Shown: piece after piece, positions 17,386 to 27,015 of the stretch
Layout: each line of letters opens with the position of its first letter
How positions within the stretch are numbered: position 1 is the stretch's first letter
NCBI RefSeq assembly: GCF_007828045.1
Contig: NZ_VITN01000008.1
Coordinates: forward strand, 62,001-126,000
Source of the DNA: Nitrospirillum amazonense
GTDB lineage: Bacteria; Pseudomonadota; Alphaproteobacteria; Azospirillales; Azospirillaceae
Length of the DNA stretch: 64,000 nt
Reading direction: 5' to 3'
Program-made: the position numbers and the translations under genes
Notes under the pieces: model-generated
Seen by the model: only the letters and a program-made list of their open reading frames with translations
Told to the model about the DNA's origin: nothing
Databases searched by the model: none

Positions 17386-19881
17386 GTGGCGACCATCGCT
17401 GAGGCGCTGCAGGCCGCCTTGGATCATCATCAGGCGGGCCGTCTGGCCGAGGCGCGCATCCTTTATGGCCGGATCCTGGCCGTTGCGCCCGATACCCCCG
17501 ACGCCCTTTACCTGTTGGGCGTGCTGGATGCGCAGGCCGGCCACTTCGACGCGGCGGCGGCCGGGCTGGAGCGGGCGCTGGTGTTGCGGCCGGAGGCCGT
17601 GGCTTATCGCCTGACCCTGGCCAAGGCGCTGATGGCGTCCGGCCGGACGGCGGCCGCCATCCCGCAGTTCCGCGCCGTCCTGGCCCGGCAGCCGGACCAG
17701 GCGGAGGCCCTGACCGCCCTGGCGCGGCTGTTGGCCGGCCGGGGCGAGGCAGCTGGCCCAGGGGGCCCAGGTGGAGGGGACCCAGGGGACAAGGATGAGG
17801 CGGCCGGCCTGTTCGAACGCGCCGCCCGGCTGGTGCCAGAGGACGCGGCCTTGGCCCTGGACCAGGGGCGCTGCCTCCACGCCCTGGGGCGCCTGGACGC
17901 GGCGGCGGCCGCCTTGGCCCGCGCCCTGTCCCTGGCGACGGGGACGATCGCGGCCGGGGCCCACATCACGCTGGGCCGCGTGCGGGAGGCGCAGGGGCAG
18001 GAGGACGCGGCGCTGGCGGCCTACCAGGCCGGGCTGTCCGTTCCCGGGCTGTCTGTGAGCGATCCGTCGATGGCGGCGCAAGGCCTGCAGGCGCAGGGCG
18101 CGCTGCTGCACAAGCGGGACCGGGCGCAGGACGCCGCCGCGGCCTACGAGGCGGCGCTGGTGCTGGCGCCGGATCTGCTGCCCGCCCGCTTCGGCCTGGG
18201 TCAGGTGCTGGCCGGTCTGGGCCGGCTGGAGGCCGCCGCCGATTGTTTCCAGGCGGTATTGGATCGGGGGCCCGCTAACCTCATGGCCCATGAGGCGCTA
18301 TGGCAGCTGCGGGAGCGGCAGGAACGGCCGGACCAGGCGCTGGCGGTCCTCGATGGCGCCCTGGCACTGGCGCCAGACCGCCCCGACCTGCTGTTCGCCC
18401 GCGCCCGCCTGCTGCGCCAGGCCCAGCGGGATGGCGAGGCGGTGTCCGCTTACGCGGCCCTCCTGGCCATGGGCGATCTGGCGCCGGACCTGCGCGCGGC
18501 GGCGGCCAGCAACCACGCCACCTTGCTGGTCGCCCGCGGCGAGATCGCGGCGGCGGCGGCCCTGCTGCCCGACATCCAGGCCCTGGTTCCGGGCACCGGG
18601 GCGGCGGGGATGGAGGACTGCCACCGCCTGGCCCGCCTGCTGGCCGACGTCGCGCCCGTGACGGATCAGGCATGGGACGCCCTGGGCCATTTGGTCGCCT
18701 GGGTCGCGACGGAATGGCGGGCGCGGGACTATTTCTGGAAAAGCGCCTACTACCTGGCGCTGGAGACCGGCAACCATCTGTTGGGCAAACCCGATGGCGC
18801 GGCGCGCCTGCCACGGCTGGTGGCGGCCGTGACGGCGGCGGCCATGGGACGTGACCCTCTGCTGGATCCCTGGTTCATCTTCCTGGATGGATGCGTCGCC
18901 CTGCGCCTGGGGCACGAGCGCCGGGCGCGGGACTGTTTCGCCGGCTTGGAGCGGGCCCTGCCCTTCGCGGCACAGGTTCCCCTGGGCGATGATTTCCAAC
19001 GCTGGACCGCCGCGGCCGCCCCTCTGCGCGCCGGCTTCGACGCCACGCTGCATTGGGGGCGGACGGCGCCGGGCGACGCCGACGAGCCCGTGGTGCTGGT
19101 GGCGGCCGACAGCGGCTATGTGCGCCGCTTCCTGCCCTTCCTGGCGGCCTCCATCGCCGCCGTCGCCGCCGTCGCCCGCCTGCATGTCCATATCTGCGGC
19201 CCGGCGACGGACGACCTCGACTTCCTGGCGGCGTCGGCGCCCGGCCTGCGCCTGGGATGGTCGACGGAGGCGCTGGACGCGGATCTCCACCATGAAACAC
19301 GCCTTACCTATCTAACCGCCGCGCGCTTCCTGCGGCTGCCTCAAATCCAGGACCGTTATGGCGCGCCGCTGGTGGTCGCCGACATCGATGCCGCTTTCCT
19401 GTCCGACCCCGCCCGCTTCGTCGCGGCCCTGCCCGCCGGCCGCCCGGTCGCGGCCACCTGGGGCCCCGCAAACCTGGCGGCCCCCTACGACGCGGTCGGC
19501 GGTGGCCTGGTGGTGGTCGGGCCGGGGGACGTGGCCCGGGCCTTCGCCCAGGGCGTGGCCGACCTGCTGCTGTATCATTGGGACCGCAGCCGCAAAGGGG
19601 GTCCGGTGCTGGGCTATTTCCTGGATCAGGTGGCCCTGGTGGCCGGCGTCCGTTTCGTGCTGACGCCCGATCGCCTGCTTCCCGTCCACCGGGCCGGGCG
19701 CGTCTATCGGCTGGATGGCGGCGCCGGCGCGGGGCCGGCGATGTTCGTGCCCATCGTGCCGGAAAAGGCCCTGCCCGATATCGACGCGCGTCTGGACCAG
19801 GCGGTGGCGGCGTTGCGGGCGGGTGCGGGACGGCAGGTGCTGGAAGCGTTTTTCCAGATTCCGCCGCTGGCGGACGCCTAA
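17386..19881 (+). CDS. TPR protein fused to a GT-A-like glycosyltransferase domain
   Basis: 831 residues, GTG start with GGGGAAAGGGG about 8 nt upstream. Residues 1-390 are tandem TPRs (repeated A-x-x-x-x-R-A-L-x-L-x-P patterns); about residues 560-820 form a separate domain. That domain contains VVADIDAAFL, a DxD motif typical of metal-binding GT-A glycosyltransferases (GT8-like), with GGGLVVVGPGDVARAF and a conserved LDQVAL helix. It probably glycosylates a protein or glycan with the TPR part binding the acceptor, in the manner of other TPR-linked transferases. It opens a block of glycan genes and precedes a diguanylate cyclase. Confidence 0.7.
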   Translation: MATIAEALQAALDHHQAGRLAEARILYGRILAVAPDTPDALYLLGVLDAQAGHFDAAAAGLERALVLRPEAVAYRLTLAKALMASGRTAAAIPQFRAVLARQPDQAEALTALARLLAGRGEAAGPGGPGGGDPGDKDEAAGLFERAARLVPEDAALALDQGRCLHALGRLDAAAAALARALSLATGTIAAGAHITLGRVREAQGQEDAALAAYQAGLSVPGLSVSDPSMAAQGLQAQGALLHKRDRAQDAAAAYEAALVLAPDLLPARFGLGQVLAGLGRLEAAADCFQAVLDRGPANLMAHEALWQLRERQERPDQALAVLDGALALAPDRPDLLFARARLLRQAQRDGEAVSAYAALLAMGDLAPDLRAAAASNHATLLVARGEIAAAAALLPDIQALVPGTGAAGMEDCHRLARLLADVAPVTDQAWDALGHLVAWVATEWRARDYFWKSAYYLALETGNHLLGKPDGAARLPRLVAAVTAAAMGRDPLLDPWFIFLDGCVALRLGHERRARDCFAGLERALPFAAQVPLGDDFQRWTAAAAPLRAGFDATLHWGRTAPGDADEPVVLVAADSGYVRRFLPFLAASIAAVAAVARLHVHICGPATDDLDFLAASAPGLRLGWSTEALDADLHHETRLTYLTAARFLRLPQIQDRYGAPLVVADIDAAFLSDPARFVAALPAGRPVAATWGPANLAAPYDAVGGGLVVVGPGDVARAFAQGVADLLLYHWDRSRKGGPVLGYFLDQVALVAGVRFVLTPDRLLPVHRAGRVYRLDGGAGAGPAMFVPIVPEKALPDIDARLDQAVAALRAGAGRQVLEAFFQIPPLADA

Positions 19882-20079
19882 CCTTTTGCACCGGTCCCGG
19901 TACGCGCCGGTTCTGGTACGCGCCGGTCCTGGCCTTCGCGCCGCGCTCCAGGCAGAAAATCGACGGGAACACGGGGGCGGACGCCTGGTTGTCGAGGATT
20001 TGGTAATCATTTGGCGTTAACCATGGCCGGTGGGTCGCCCGCCGGGGCGATTTCTTGGGAAGGGATTGCGGACCCGGTC

Positions 20080-23000
20080 ATGATTGGGCGACGCTTTTTG
20101 CGGGCGGGGGGCGCCCTGGCAGGGCGGTTGGGGGCTGGGCTGGGCCTGGCGCTGCTGCTTGCCTGCGCCGCCGCGCCATCCTTTGCCGCCCAACCCTCCG
20201 GTCCCGCTGGCGCTCCTGATCCCTGGGCCCGCCTCTCCGGCCCCGAGTTCGACCATTTTCCCGCCGCCCTGCGCCTGCCCAGCGATGTGGTGACCAGCCT
20301 GGCGCAGACCCGCCACGGCGTGGTCTGGTTCGGCACCTTCGGTGGCCTGGTGCGGTTCGACGGCTATCGCACCCAGATATACCGGGGTTCGCCCGACGCC
20401 AGTGCTGGCGGCGGCTCGCCGGCTGGCAAGCCGGGGGCCGGCGCGCCGCCGCCCACTTATGTCCTGCCCGATGCCTATGTGCGCAGCCTGCTGTACATCG
20501 ACGACGGCGGCCTGCTGATCGGCACGAACGCCGGCGGCCTGGTGCGCTTCGACATCGACGCGAACGGTTTCCGGCCCGTACCCATCGCCCACCGTGCCAC
20601 CGCCGCCCGCATCATGGCCCTGGGGCAGGCCCGCGACGGCGGCGCCTGGGTGCTGTCGGACCAGGGGCTGGACCATTACGACCCGCGTACCGCCACGGCA
20701 TCGCCCGTGGCCGATGCGGATGCCGGCGGTGTCAGCCCCCGTCTGTTCGCCGTGCTGGAGGACAGCCGGGGCGCCCTGTGGCTGGGCGGCCATCCCGGGC
20801 TGTTCCGGCGCGGCGCGGGTGAGACGGCGTTCACCCGCGTGGCCGCCCCGGTGGACGACCCTATCCTGGCGCGTGCGCTGGCCGACGACGTCTGGGCCTT
20901 GTATGAGGACGGCCAGGGCCGCGTCTGGGTGGGCACGGGCGAGAATGGGGCCTTCGCCCTGGACACCGCCACAGGCCGCCCGTTCACGATCAGGGGCCTT
21001 AGCGGCGCGGATAGCCTGGCGGCGCGCCACACCGTGCGCGCCATCACCGAACCGGAAGGGCCCGGCGGCCCCCTGTGGCTGGCCACCGACGGCGTCGGCA
21101 TCCTGACGCTGGATGCCGACGAGCGGGTGGGCGTTCGGGTAGGCGTTCTGGCGCATTCCGAAATGGTATCGACCTCGCTGGCTGGCGACGTCGTGCGCGC
21201 CTTCCTGCGTGACCGCAGCGGCAATGTCTGGGTGGGCACCCAGCGGGGCGCCGACCGCGTGGAGGCGGGGCAGCGCCTGGTTTCCACCGTGCAGGCCGCC
21301 CCGCCGGGCGGCGTCGGCCTGGCGGACGCCGACGTGCATGCCCTGACCACGGATGCGCGGGGGCGGGTGTGGCTGGGCCTTGGGCGCGGTCTGGTCGATG
21401 TGGTCGACCCCGCCGATGGCATCCTGCACCACGTCGTTCTGCCGGGGGTGGACCAGGGGCGGGACATCTACAGCCTGGCGGTCCTGCCCGACGGGGCGGT
21501 GCTGGCCGGTGGGCGCGGCGTCACCCGCATCGATCCCGCCACCTTGGCCGGCACCTCGTCCTGGATACCGGCGCTGGATGGCGTCGTCGTCCTGTCCCTG
21601 GCGACGGCGGCCACGCCCGCCGGAACCGCCGTGTTGCTGGGCGGCTATGACGGGCTCTATATCCGCCAACCCGACGGCACCCTGACCCACCTGGTCCATG
21701 ATCCGGCCGATGCGGAAAGCCTGCCCGCCGACCAGGTGAACAAGATCCTGGTGGTACCGCCCGGCGCCGATGCTCCCCAGGGCACAGCCTCCGGGGGCAT
21801 GGCCTCCGGGGGTACGGCCTCCGGGGGCACGGTATGGCTGGCCACCTCCGGCGGCCTGGCGGTGGCTGATCTGGCGGGCCTGCCGCGCCCGCGCTTCCAC
21901 ACGCTGCGGCGCGCGTCGCAGGGGCGCGCGATAGGCGGCCTGCCGCACAACGTGGTCAACGATGTCGTCTTGGACGGGGCCGGCAATCTGTGGGCCGGCA
22001 CCTATGGCGGGGGCATGGCCGTGCTGACGCCGGCGCAGATGCGGGACGCGTTGGCCGGGCGCCCGGGAATCGCCCCGCTGGTGGTGGATGAGACGCAGGG
22101 CCTGGCCAACAACGCCGTATCCGCGCTGGCGGTGGACGGCGACGGCGGCGTCTGGGCCGCCGCCGCGGCCAGCCTGGTGAAGTTCAACGGCCCCGGCTTC
22201 CCGCCCCGCGTTCTGGGCGCCCGCGACGGTGTCATCGTCCGCGCCTTCAACATCAAGGCGGCGACCCGTGGCGCGGGGGGCCAGGTGCTGTTCGGCGGCA
22301 TGGGCGGTCTGACGGTCTTGCGGCCCGGAATGCTCCGTCCATCCGTGCCCGTTGGCGTGCTGGCGGTCACCGCTCTGGATGTGAACCACAAGGCGCAGCC
22401 CCCGGGCCGCCTGCCCGCGCCGGGCGGCACCCTGACCCTGGGCGCCGGTGTGAAGACCATCCGGCTGGCCCTGTCGCTGCTGGACTTCCGCGCCCCGCAC
22501 GACACCCGCTACGCCTATTGCCTGAAGGGGTTCGACGAGGATTGGGTGGAGGTGAATAGCGCCCAGCCCCAGGCCGTCTACACCAACCTGCCGCAGGGTG
22601 ATTACACCTTCCGGGTGCGCGCCTGGACCGACCTGCCAGGCCTGGCCCTGTCCAACCGGCAGGAGGCGACGGCCGGGTTCGATCCTGACGCCGAACCTGT
22701 GGCGCAGCCCGGCCAGAACACGGCGGACGCGCTGTCCATCCCGCCCATGGCCGAACTGGCCTTTCATATCAGGGTCTTGCCCCACTGGTACGAACAGGCC
22801 TGGTTCCGGCTGCTGATGGTTTTCGGCCTGGTGGCGCTGATGGCCTGCGTGCTGGCCATCCGGACGGAGGCGCAGTTGCGCCGCGAACGGGCGCTGGGCC
22901 GCATCGTCGCCGCCCGCACCCGCGACCTGCGCGCCGCCAACACCAAGCTGGAACAGCTGGCCAGCACCGATCCGCTGACCGGCGTCCTGAACCGGCGCCG

Positions 23001-23694
23001 CTTCTTCGAACTGGCGCGGCTGGAATGCGATCGCTCCCGCCGCTACGGCCGCGCCTTCTCCGTCATCCTGTTCGACCTCGACCACTTCAAGCGCATCAAC
23101 GACACCTTCGGCCACCTCATGGGGGACGAGGTGCTGCGGGCGGCGGTGGCGGTGGCGGCCAAGGCCTGCCGCACCGTGGACCTGCTGGCCCGCTTCGGCG
23201 GCGAGGAGATCATGCTGCTGCTGCCCGAGACGGACATCGCCGGCGCCCAGGTGGTGGCGGAACGCATCCGCACCAACCTGGCGGAGATGGAGGTTGCCTA
23301 CGACGGGCAGGTGGCCCAGGTGACGGCCAGCCTGGGCGTGGCCCAGTGGCGCAGCCCCGATGAGACGCTGGAGGATCTGCTGGCGCGGGCGGACGGCGCC
23401 CTCTACCAGGCCAAGAAGGGTGGCCGCAACCGCACCGTGCTGGCCTATAACGAGGTGGAACGGGGGGCCCGCATGGGCTGGGCCATCGTCCCGTCCGGCG
23501 ACCCTTCGGGGGATGAGGCCGCCGCGGCGCTGGTGGCCGACACCCCGCCGCTGGAGCCGCTGGCGAGGCTGGCCGGCCTGGGTGACGCCACGCTGGTCGA
23601 CCCTTATGAACGCGAAACCTACGACCGGCCGGTCACCGGCGCGGACGAGGACGTGCCGCCCGACGGCACCCTGCCAAAAGCAGCCTCCAACTGA
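20080..23694 (+). CDS. Two-propeller sensor diguanylate cyclase (Reg_prop / Y_Y_Y / GGDEF)
   Basis: About 1204 residues. The ATG at 20080 gives a clean signal peptide (LAGRLGAGLGLALLLACAAA); an upstream ATG at 20023 is possible. A large periplasmic part holds Reg_prop beta-propeller blades (repeated VW-x-G-T and LW-x-G motifs) and a Y_Y_Y domain (RYAYCLKGFDEDWVEVNS). One membrane helix (WFRLLMVFGLVALMACVLAI) and a coiled coil lead to a C-terminal GGDEF domain with active site RFGGEEI and an RTVD I-site five residues before it. It should make cyclic-di-GMP in response to a periplasmic ligand, with product inhibition. A 15-bp in-frame minisatellite lies between blades. Cyclic-di-GMP control of the neighbouring glycan genes is possible but inferred. 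Confidence 0.85.
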   Translation: MIGRRFLRAGGALAGRLGAGLGLALLLACAAAPSFAAQPSGPAGAPDPWARLSGPEFDHFPAALRLPSDVVTSLAQTRHGVVWFGTFGGLVRFDGYRTQIYRGSPDASAGGGSPAGKPGAGAPPPTYVLPDAYVRSLLYIDDGGLLIGTNAGGLVRFDIDANGFRPVPIAHRATAARIMALGQARDGGAWVLSDQGLDHYDPRTATASPVADADAGGVSPRLFAVLEDSRGALWLGGHPGLFRRGAGETAFTRVAAPVDDPILARALADDVWALYEDGQGRVWVGTGENGAFALDTATGRPFTIRGLSGADSLAARHTVRAITEPEGPGGPLWLATDGVGILTLDADERVGVRVGVLAHSEMVSTSLAGDVVRAFLRDRSGNVWVGTQRGADRVEAGQRLVSTVQAAPPGGVGLADADVHALTTDARGRVWLGLGRGLVDVVDPADGILHHVVLPGVDQGRDIYSLAVLPDGAVLAGGRGVTRIDPATLAGTSSWIPALDGVVVLSLATAATPAGTAVLLGGYDGLYIRQPDGTLTHLVHDPADAESLPADQVNKILVVPPGADAPQGTASGGMASGGTASGGTVWLATSGGLAVADLAGLPRPRFHTLRRASQGRAIGGLPHNVVNDVVLDGAGNLWAGTYGGGMAVLTPAQMRDALAGRPGIAPLVVDETQGLANNAVSALAVDGDGGVWAAAAASLVKFNGPGFPPRVLGARDGVIVRAFNIKAATRGAGGQVLFGGMGGLTVLRPGMLRPSVPVGVLAVTALDVNHKAQPPGRLPAPGGTLTLGAGVKTIRLALSLLDFRAPHDTRYAYCLKGFDEDWVEVNSAQPQAVYTNLPQGDYTFRVRAWTDLPGLALSNRQEATAGFDPDAEPVAQPGQNTADALSIPPMAELAFHIRVLPHWYEQAWFRLLMVFGLVALMACVLAIRTEAQLRRERALGRIVAARTRDLRAANTKLEQLASTDPLTGVLNRRRFFELARLECDRSRRYGRAFSVILFDLDHFKRINDTFGHLMGDEVLRAAVAVAAKACRTVDLLARFGGEEIMLLLPETDIAGAQVVAERIRTNLAEMEVAYDGQVAQVTASLGVAQWRSPDETLEDLLARADGALYQAKKGGRNRTVLAYNEVERGARMGWAIVPSGDPSGDEAAAALVADTPPLEPLARLAGLGDATLVDPYERETYDRPVTGADEDVPPDGTLPKAASN
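21787..21831 (+). repeat. In-frame 15-bp tandem repeat (3 copies) in sensor gene
   Basis: Three consecutive 15-bp units beginning GCCTCCGGGGG encode ASGGM, ASGGT, ASGGT. They fall between two propeller blades of the diguanylate cyclase and lengthen a loop without breaking the frame. Copy number could vary between strains by slippage. Confidence 0.85.
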
Positions 23695-23761
23695 TCCAGG
23701 CCGGCGATACCGGGCCATTCACGATTTTGGACGCGCCCGGCGCCTGACGGCCGCCGAATGG

Positions 23762-25864
23762 CTATCTCGTCACCGGCCCGTGCACCAGGCCGGGCAGGGC
23801 CAGCCAATCCTCCGGACCGTCCAGCGACAGGCCGGGGTTCCAGGACCGGTCGTGGCCGATGGCCGCACCCCAGCGTTCCAGGAAGGCCAGGCGCTCCTGC
23901 TCCACCCGTTCCCGCCGGTCGGACGCATAGGGCTCCAGCGCCGTCAGGACGGCGTGGGGCGTCCACAGCGTGGCGTAACCCGCCTGTTCCAGGCGCAGGC
24001 AGATGTCCACGTCGTTGAAGGCGATAGGGAAGGTGTCGGCGTCGAAGCCGCCCACCGCCTCAAAGCAACTGCGGCGGATGGCCATGCAGGCGCTGGCCAC
24101 GGCGCTGACGCGGTGGGCGCATAGGCCGATGCCCAGGTCGCCCACGGTATCACCCGGCCGCCCGGCGAAGCGCGACCCGGCCAGGCGGGCGGCACCCGGA
24201 CCGTTGCCCAGGCCCAGCACGATGCCGCCGTGCATGATGGTGCCGTTGGTCGACAGCACCTTGGGCCCCACGGCGCCGATGTCTGGACGCAGGGCCTGCG
24301 ACACCAGCTCGCGCAGCCATTCGGGGTGCTGCGGTTCCATGTCGTCGTTCAGGAACACCAGCACCTCGCCGGCGGCGGTGACGGCGGCGCGATTCATCAT
24401 GTCGGCGAAGTTGAAGGGGCCGCGATGCGGGATGACCCGGGCGCCGGGGCGGTCGCGCAGCGACTCCAGATAGGCCAGGGCCTCCGGGTCGCGGCTCTCA
24501 TGGTCCATGACCAGCAGTTCGAAGGCGGGATAACGCGTCTCGCCCAGGATGGCCTCGACACAGGGGCGCAGCAGGTCCACCCGGTCCCGGGTGGGCATCA
24601 GCAGGCTGACCACGGGCTGGCGATCCGGCAGGGGCCAGATGACGCGGCGGGCGGTGTGGCCCCCGCCCTTGGGGTCCTTCTCCGTCACCGGTTCGGCCAC
24701 GGCACCCGGATGGTAGGTGGCCAGGAAGGACTGCAGGGCCGGCAGCCCGCCCACGGGCAGGGGTCGGCGGTGGCGCATCAGCACGCGCGGCATGTGGCGC
24801 ACGTGCTGCCGTCCCGCCAGGTGCGTCGCCTCCAGCAACAGACGGTAGCGGTCCAGCCGGCCCGGCTGCTGGCCCACCGCCATGGCCCGGCGCGCCAAGG
24901 CGGTGCGCATCAGCAGCAGCTGGCCGGGATAGACGCCGCTGGACCCGTACAGCAGGTCGGGGTCGAAGGCGGGCTTCAGCACCGGGCGCAGGGGATGGCC
25001 CAGGCGGTCGGTCCATTCCTCGTCGGTGTAGAGGATCTGCGTGTCAGGGTTCTGCGCCATGGCCAGCACGCACAGTGCCAGGGCGTGGCGGGGCAGCAGG
25101 TCGCCGGGCGACAGCAGGGCGACGGTATCGCCCTCCACCTGGCTCAGGACGGGCAGGCCGGCGCCCCGGCGCTTCACGCGCGGGTCGCGGAAATCGGCAG
25201 CGGTATCGGCCGGCAGCCACAGGTCCCAATTGTCGTGGATCTGGCGGGTCAGGCTGTCGACCGTGCGACGCACGGCGACGGCCCAGGCGGCGGGCTTCAG
25301 GCCGCTGTTCTCCGGCCCCAGCATGATCAGGCTGACGCGCGGCGGGGCGGGCAGGCGGGCCAGGGCCACGGATATCTCGCCGGCCTCGGTGCGGCGGGGT
25401 CCGTCGCGGCGCAGGGTCCAGGCGCGGTAGAACGACCGGGGTGCCAGCGACTGCCACAGGCGGCTGGCCACGTCGCCGAACTGACCATGGGCCACCATGC
25501 GGCTCAACGCCCGGACCAGGGCCATGCCCGTGGGTCCGCGCAGGGGCTTCGTGGGCGGGGGTGGGGCCGCGTCTATGGCCGTGCCGGGCACGTGCATGCT
25601 GCCGGGGGATGCGCCCAGGGGCGCCCCTTCAAGGTCATGCGCGGCCACCGCGTCTTGCGATCCCCTTGCCGGGGGGTGGTCCGGGTTCTTCTGATCCACG
25701 TGCCGGTTGCCCCGCCTCTTGGAAAACAGCTTCGGTCCCGTCGGCGCCCGCAGGCGCCCCGGTCCCCAGAAACAACAAAGCGCCAATCCCGCGCCCGGGT
25801 TCAACCCGGCACTGATCGACGCTCCCCCAACCGGCCGGTCCCCCATCCCATCGGGGCCGCCCAT
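23762..25864 (-). CDS. GT2 glycosyltransferase (two-domain, O-antigen type)
   Basis: About 700 residues from the ATG at 25864; the true start is uncertain because no Shine-Dalgarno is evident, and the first ~90 residues (proline/glycine-rich) may be non-coding. Later starts at 25597 or 25525 would still leave both domains intact. The first GT2-like domain (VSLIMLGPENSG ... YTDEEW) lacks some canonical residues. The second is complete: PVVSLLMPTRDRVDLLRPC, FLNDDMEP with the DxD-like NDD, and a late GGFDADTFPIAFNDVDICLR carrying the ED-like pair. This two-domain layout is typical of enzymes that extend surface polysaccharides. It is divergent from the GT2 gene at 25991. Confidence 0.8.
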   Translation of the reverse strand: MGGPDGMGDRPVGGASISAGLNPGAGLALCCFWGPGRLRAPTGPKLFSKRRGNRHVDQKNPDHPPARGSQDAVAAHDLEGAPLGASPGSMHVPGTAIDAAPPPPTKPLRGPTGMALVRALSRMVAHGQFGDVASRLWQSLAPRSFYRAWTLRRDGPRRTEAGEISVALARLPAPPRVSLIMLGPENSGLKPAAWAVAVRRTVDSLTRQIHDNWDLWLPADTAADFRDPRVKRRGAGLPVLSQVEGDTVALLSPGDLLPRHALALCVLAMAQNPDTQILYTDEEWTDRLGHPLRPVLKPAFDPDLLYGSSGVYPGQLLLMRTALARRAMAVGQQPGRLDRYRLLLEATHLAGRQHVRHMPRVLMRHRRPLPVGGLPALQSFLATYHPGAVAEPVTEKDPKGGGHTARRVIWPLPDRQPVVSLLMPTRDRVDLLRPCVEAILGETRYPAFELLVMDHESRDPEALAYLESLRDRPGARVIPHRGPFNFADMMNRAAVTAAGEVLVFLNDDMEPQHPEWLRELVSQALRPDIGAVGPKVLSTNGTIMHGGIVLGLGNGPGAARLAGSRFAGRPGDTVGDLGIGLCAHRVSAVASACMAIRRSCFEAVGGFDADTFPIAFNDVDICLRLEQAGYATLWTPHAVLTALEPYASDRRERVEQERLAFLERWGAAIGHDRSWNPGLSLDGPEDWLALPGLVHGPVTR

Positions 25865-25990
25865 GTCGTTATCAGGCGATTCATGGGGGACAGCGCGCCC
25901 CCGGGTCAAGCGGCAATGCGGGGTGCCTCCCTCCGGTGGTGGGCAGCTTAGAAGGGGTGTCGCCAAGGCCGGGGGCGGCTGCTATCCAAG

Positions 25991-26947
25991 ATGGCCATGG
26001 ATGTCCCCACCCCTGCCTCCGCAGCCCCGTTTCCCGGCCGTATCGCGGCCCTGGTCGTCGCCTACCGGGCCGATGACGGCCTCGCCGCCTGCCTGGCCGC
26101 CGCCGCCGGCGCGGCCGACCGTGTCCACTTGTTCCAGCAGGAGCGGGGGCGGGACGCGGCCGATGACGCCCGGGTGGACAGGGCGGTGGCGGCGACGGGT
26201 GCGGTCCTGCTCACGGATCCGGCCAACATCGGCCTGGCGGCGGCGCAGAACCGCCTGATGGACCAGGCCCTGGCCCAGGGGGCCGACTGGCTGCTGTTCC
26301 TGGACCAGGACAGTGTGCCGCGCCCCGGCCTGCGGGCTGCCTATGCCGCCGCCTTGGCAGCCGCCCCGCCGGACACCGGCTTGCTGGCCGCGCGTAACGT
26401 GGAACCGGATGGCGGGCCCGACTCGCCCTGGGTGGTCAGTTCCGATGGCCGGCGCTGGGCAGTGGTGCGTCGACTCGACGGTCCGCTGCTGCCCGACCTT
26501 CTGTTGGCCCCCGCATCCGGCAGTTTGGTCAGCGCCGGGGCCGCGCGGGCCTGCGGCCCCCTGCGCGACGATTTCTTCATCGACTGGGTGGATGTGGAAT
26601 ACGCCCTGCGCCTGCGCCGTGCCGGCTTTCGCCTGGTGGCGGTGCGCGACGCCCTGGTGGACCACCGGCTGGGCGCCGTCACCCACGTCCAGGCGGGCGG
26701 CCGGGCGCTGGCGATCACCCATCACGCCGCCCGCCGCCGCTGGTTCCAGGCGCGCAACGCGCTGTGGACCTGGCGGCTGCACCGGCGCGCGGTGCCGGCG
26801 CTGACCGGCTGGACCCTGCGCATCCTGGCCGCCACCGCCGTGAAGATCGCGATGATGGAACGCGGGCGGCTGCCCAAGCTGGCGGCCTTCGCCGGCGGGC
26901 TGTGGCAGGGGGTGTGGCAGGGCCTGGCGCGGCGTCCGCACCCCTAA
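25991..26947 (+). CDS. GT2 family glycosyltransferase (rhamnosyltransferase-like)
   Basis: 318 residues. The N-terminal domain has IAALVVAYRADDGLAACLAA, then the RfbF-type NIGLAAAQNRLMDQAL and the FLDQDSVPRPG motif carrying the DxD metal site. A later DDFFIDWVDVEYALRLRRAG supplies the acidic catalytic segment. These features match dTDP-rhamnosyltransferases of the RfbF/WbbL group; the sugar is inferred from that resemblance only. The gene lies just ahead of the methyltransferase at 27016, on the same strand with a 68-bp gap, and the two may be cotranscribed for glycan modification. Confidence 0.8.
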   Translation: MAMDVPTPASAAPFPGRIAALVVAYRADDGLAACLAAAAGAADRVHLFQQERGRDAADDARVDRAVAATGAVLLTDPANIGLAAAQNRLMDQALAQGADWLLFLDQDSVPRPGLRAAYAAALAAAPPDTGLLAARNVEPDGGPDSPWVVSSDGRRWAVVRRLDGPLLPDLLLAPASGSLVSAGAARACGPLRDDFFIDWVDVEYALRLRRAGFRLVAVRDALVDHRLGAVTHVQAGGRALAITHHAARRRWFQARNALWTWRLHRRAVPALTGWTLRILAATAVKIAMMERGRLPKLAAFAGGLWQGVWQGLARRPHP

Positions 26948-27015
26948 AGCCGGGCTTGCCGCCGCCAGGGCCGCGCCGTATCAGTCGTGTTTCAGGCGCT
27001 GAGAGTTTCCTTCGC

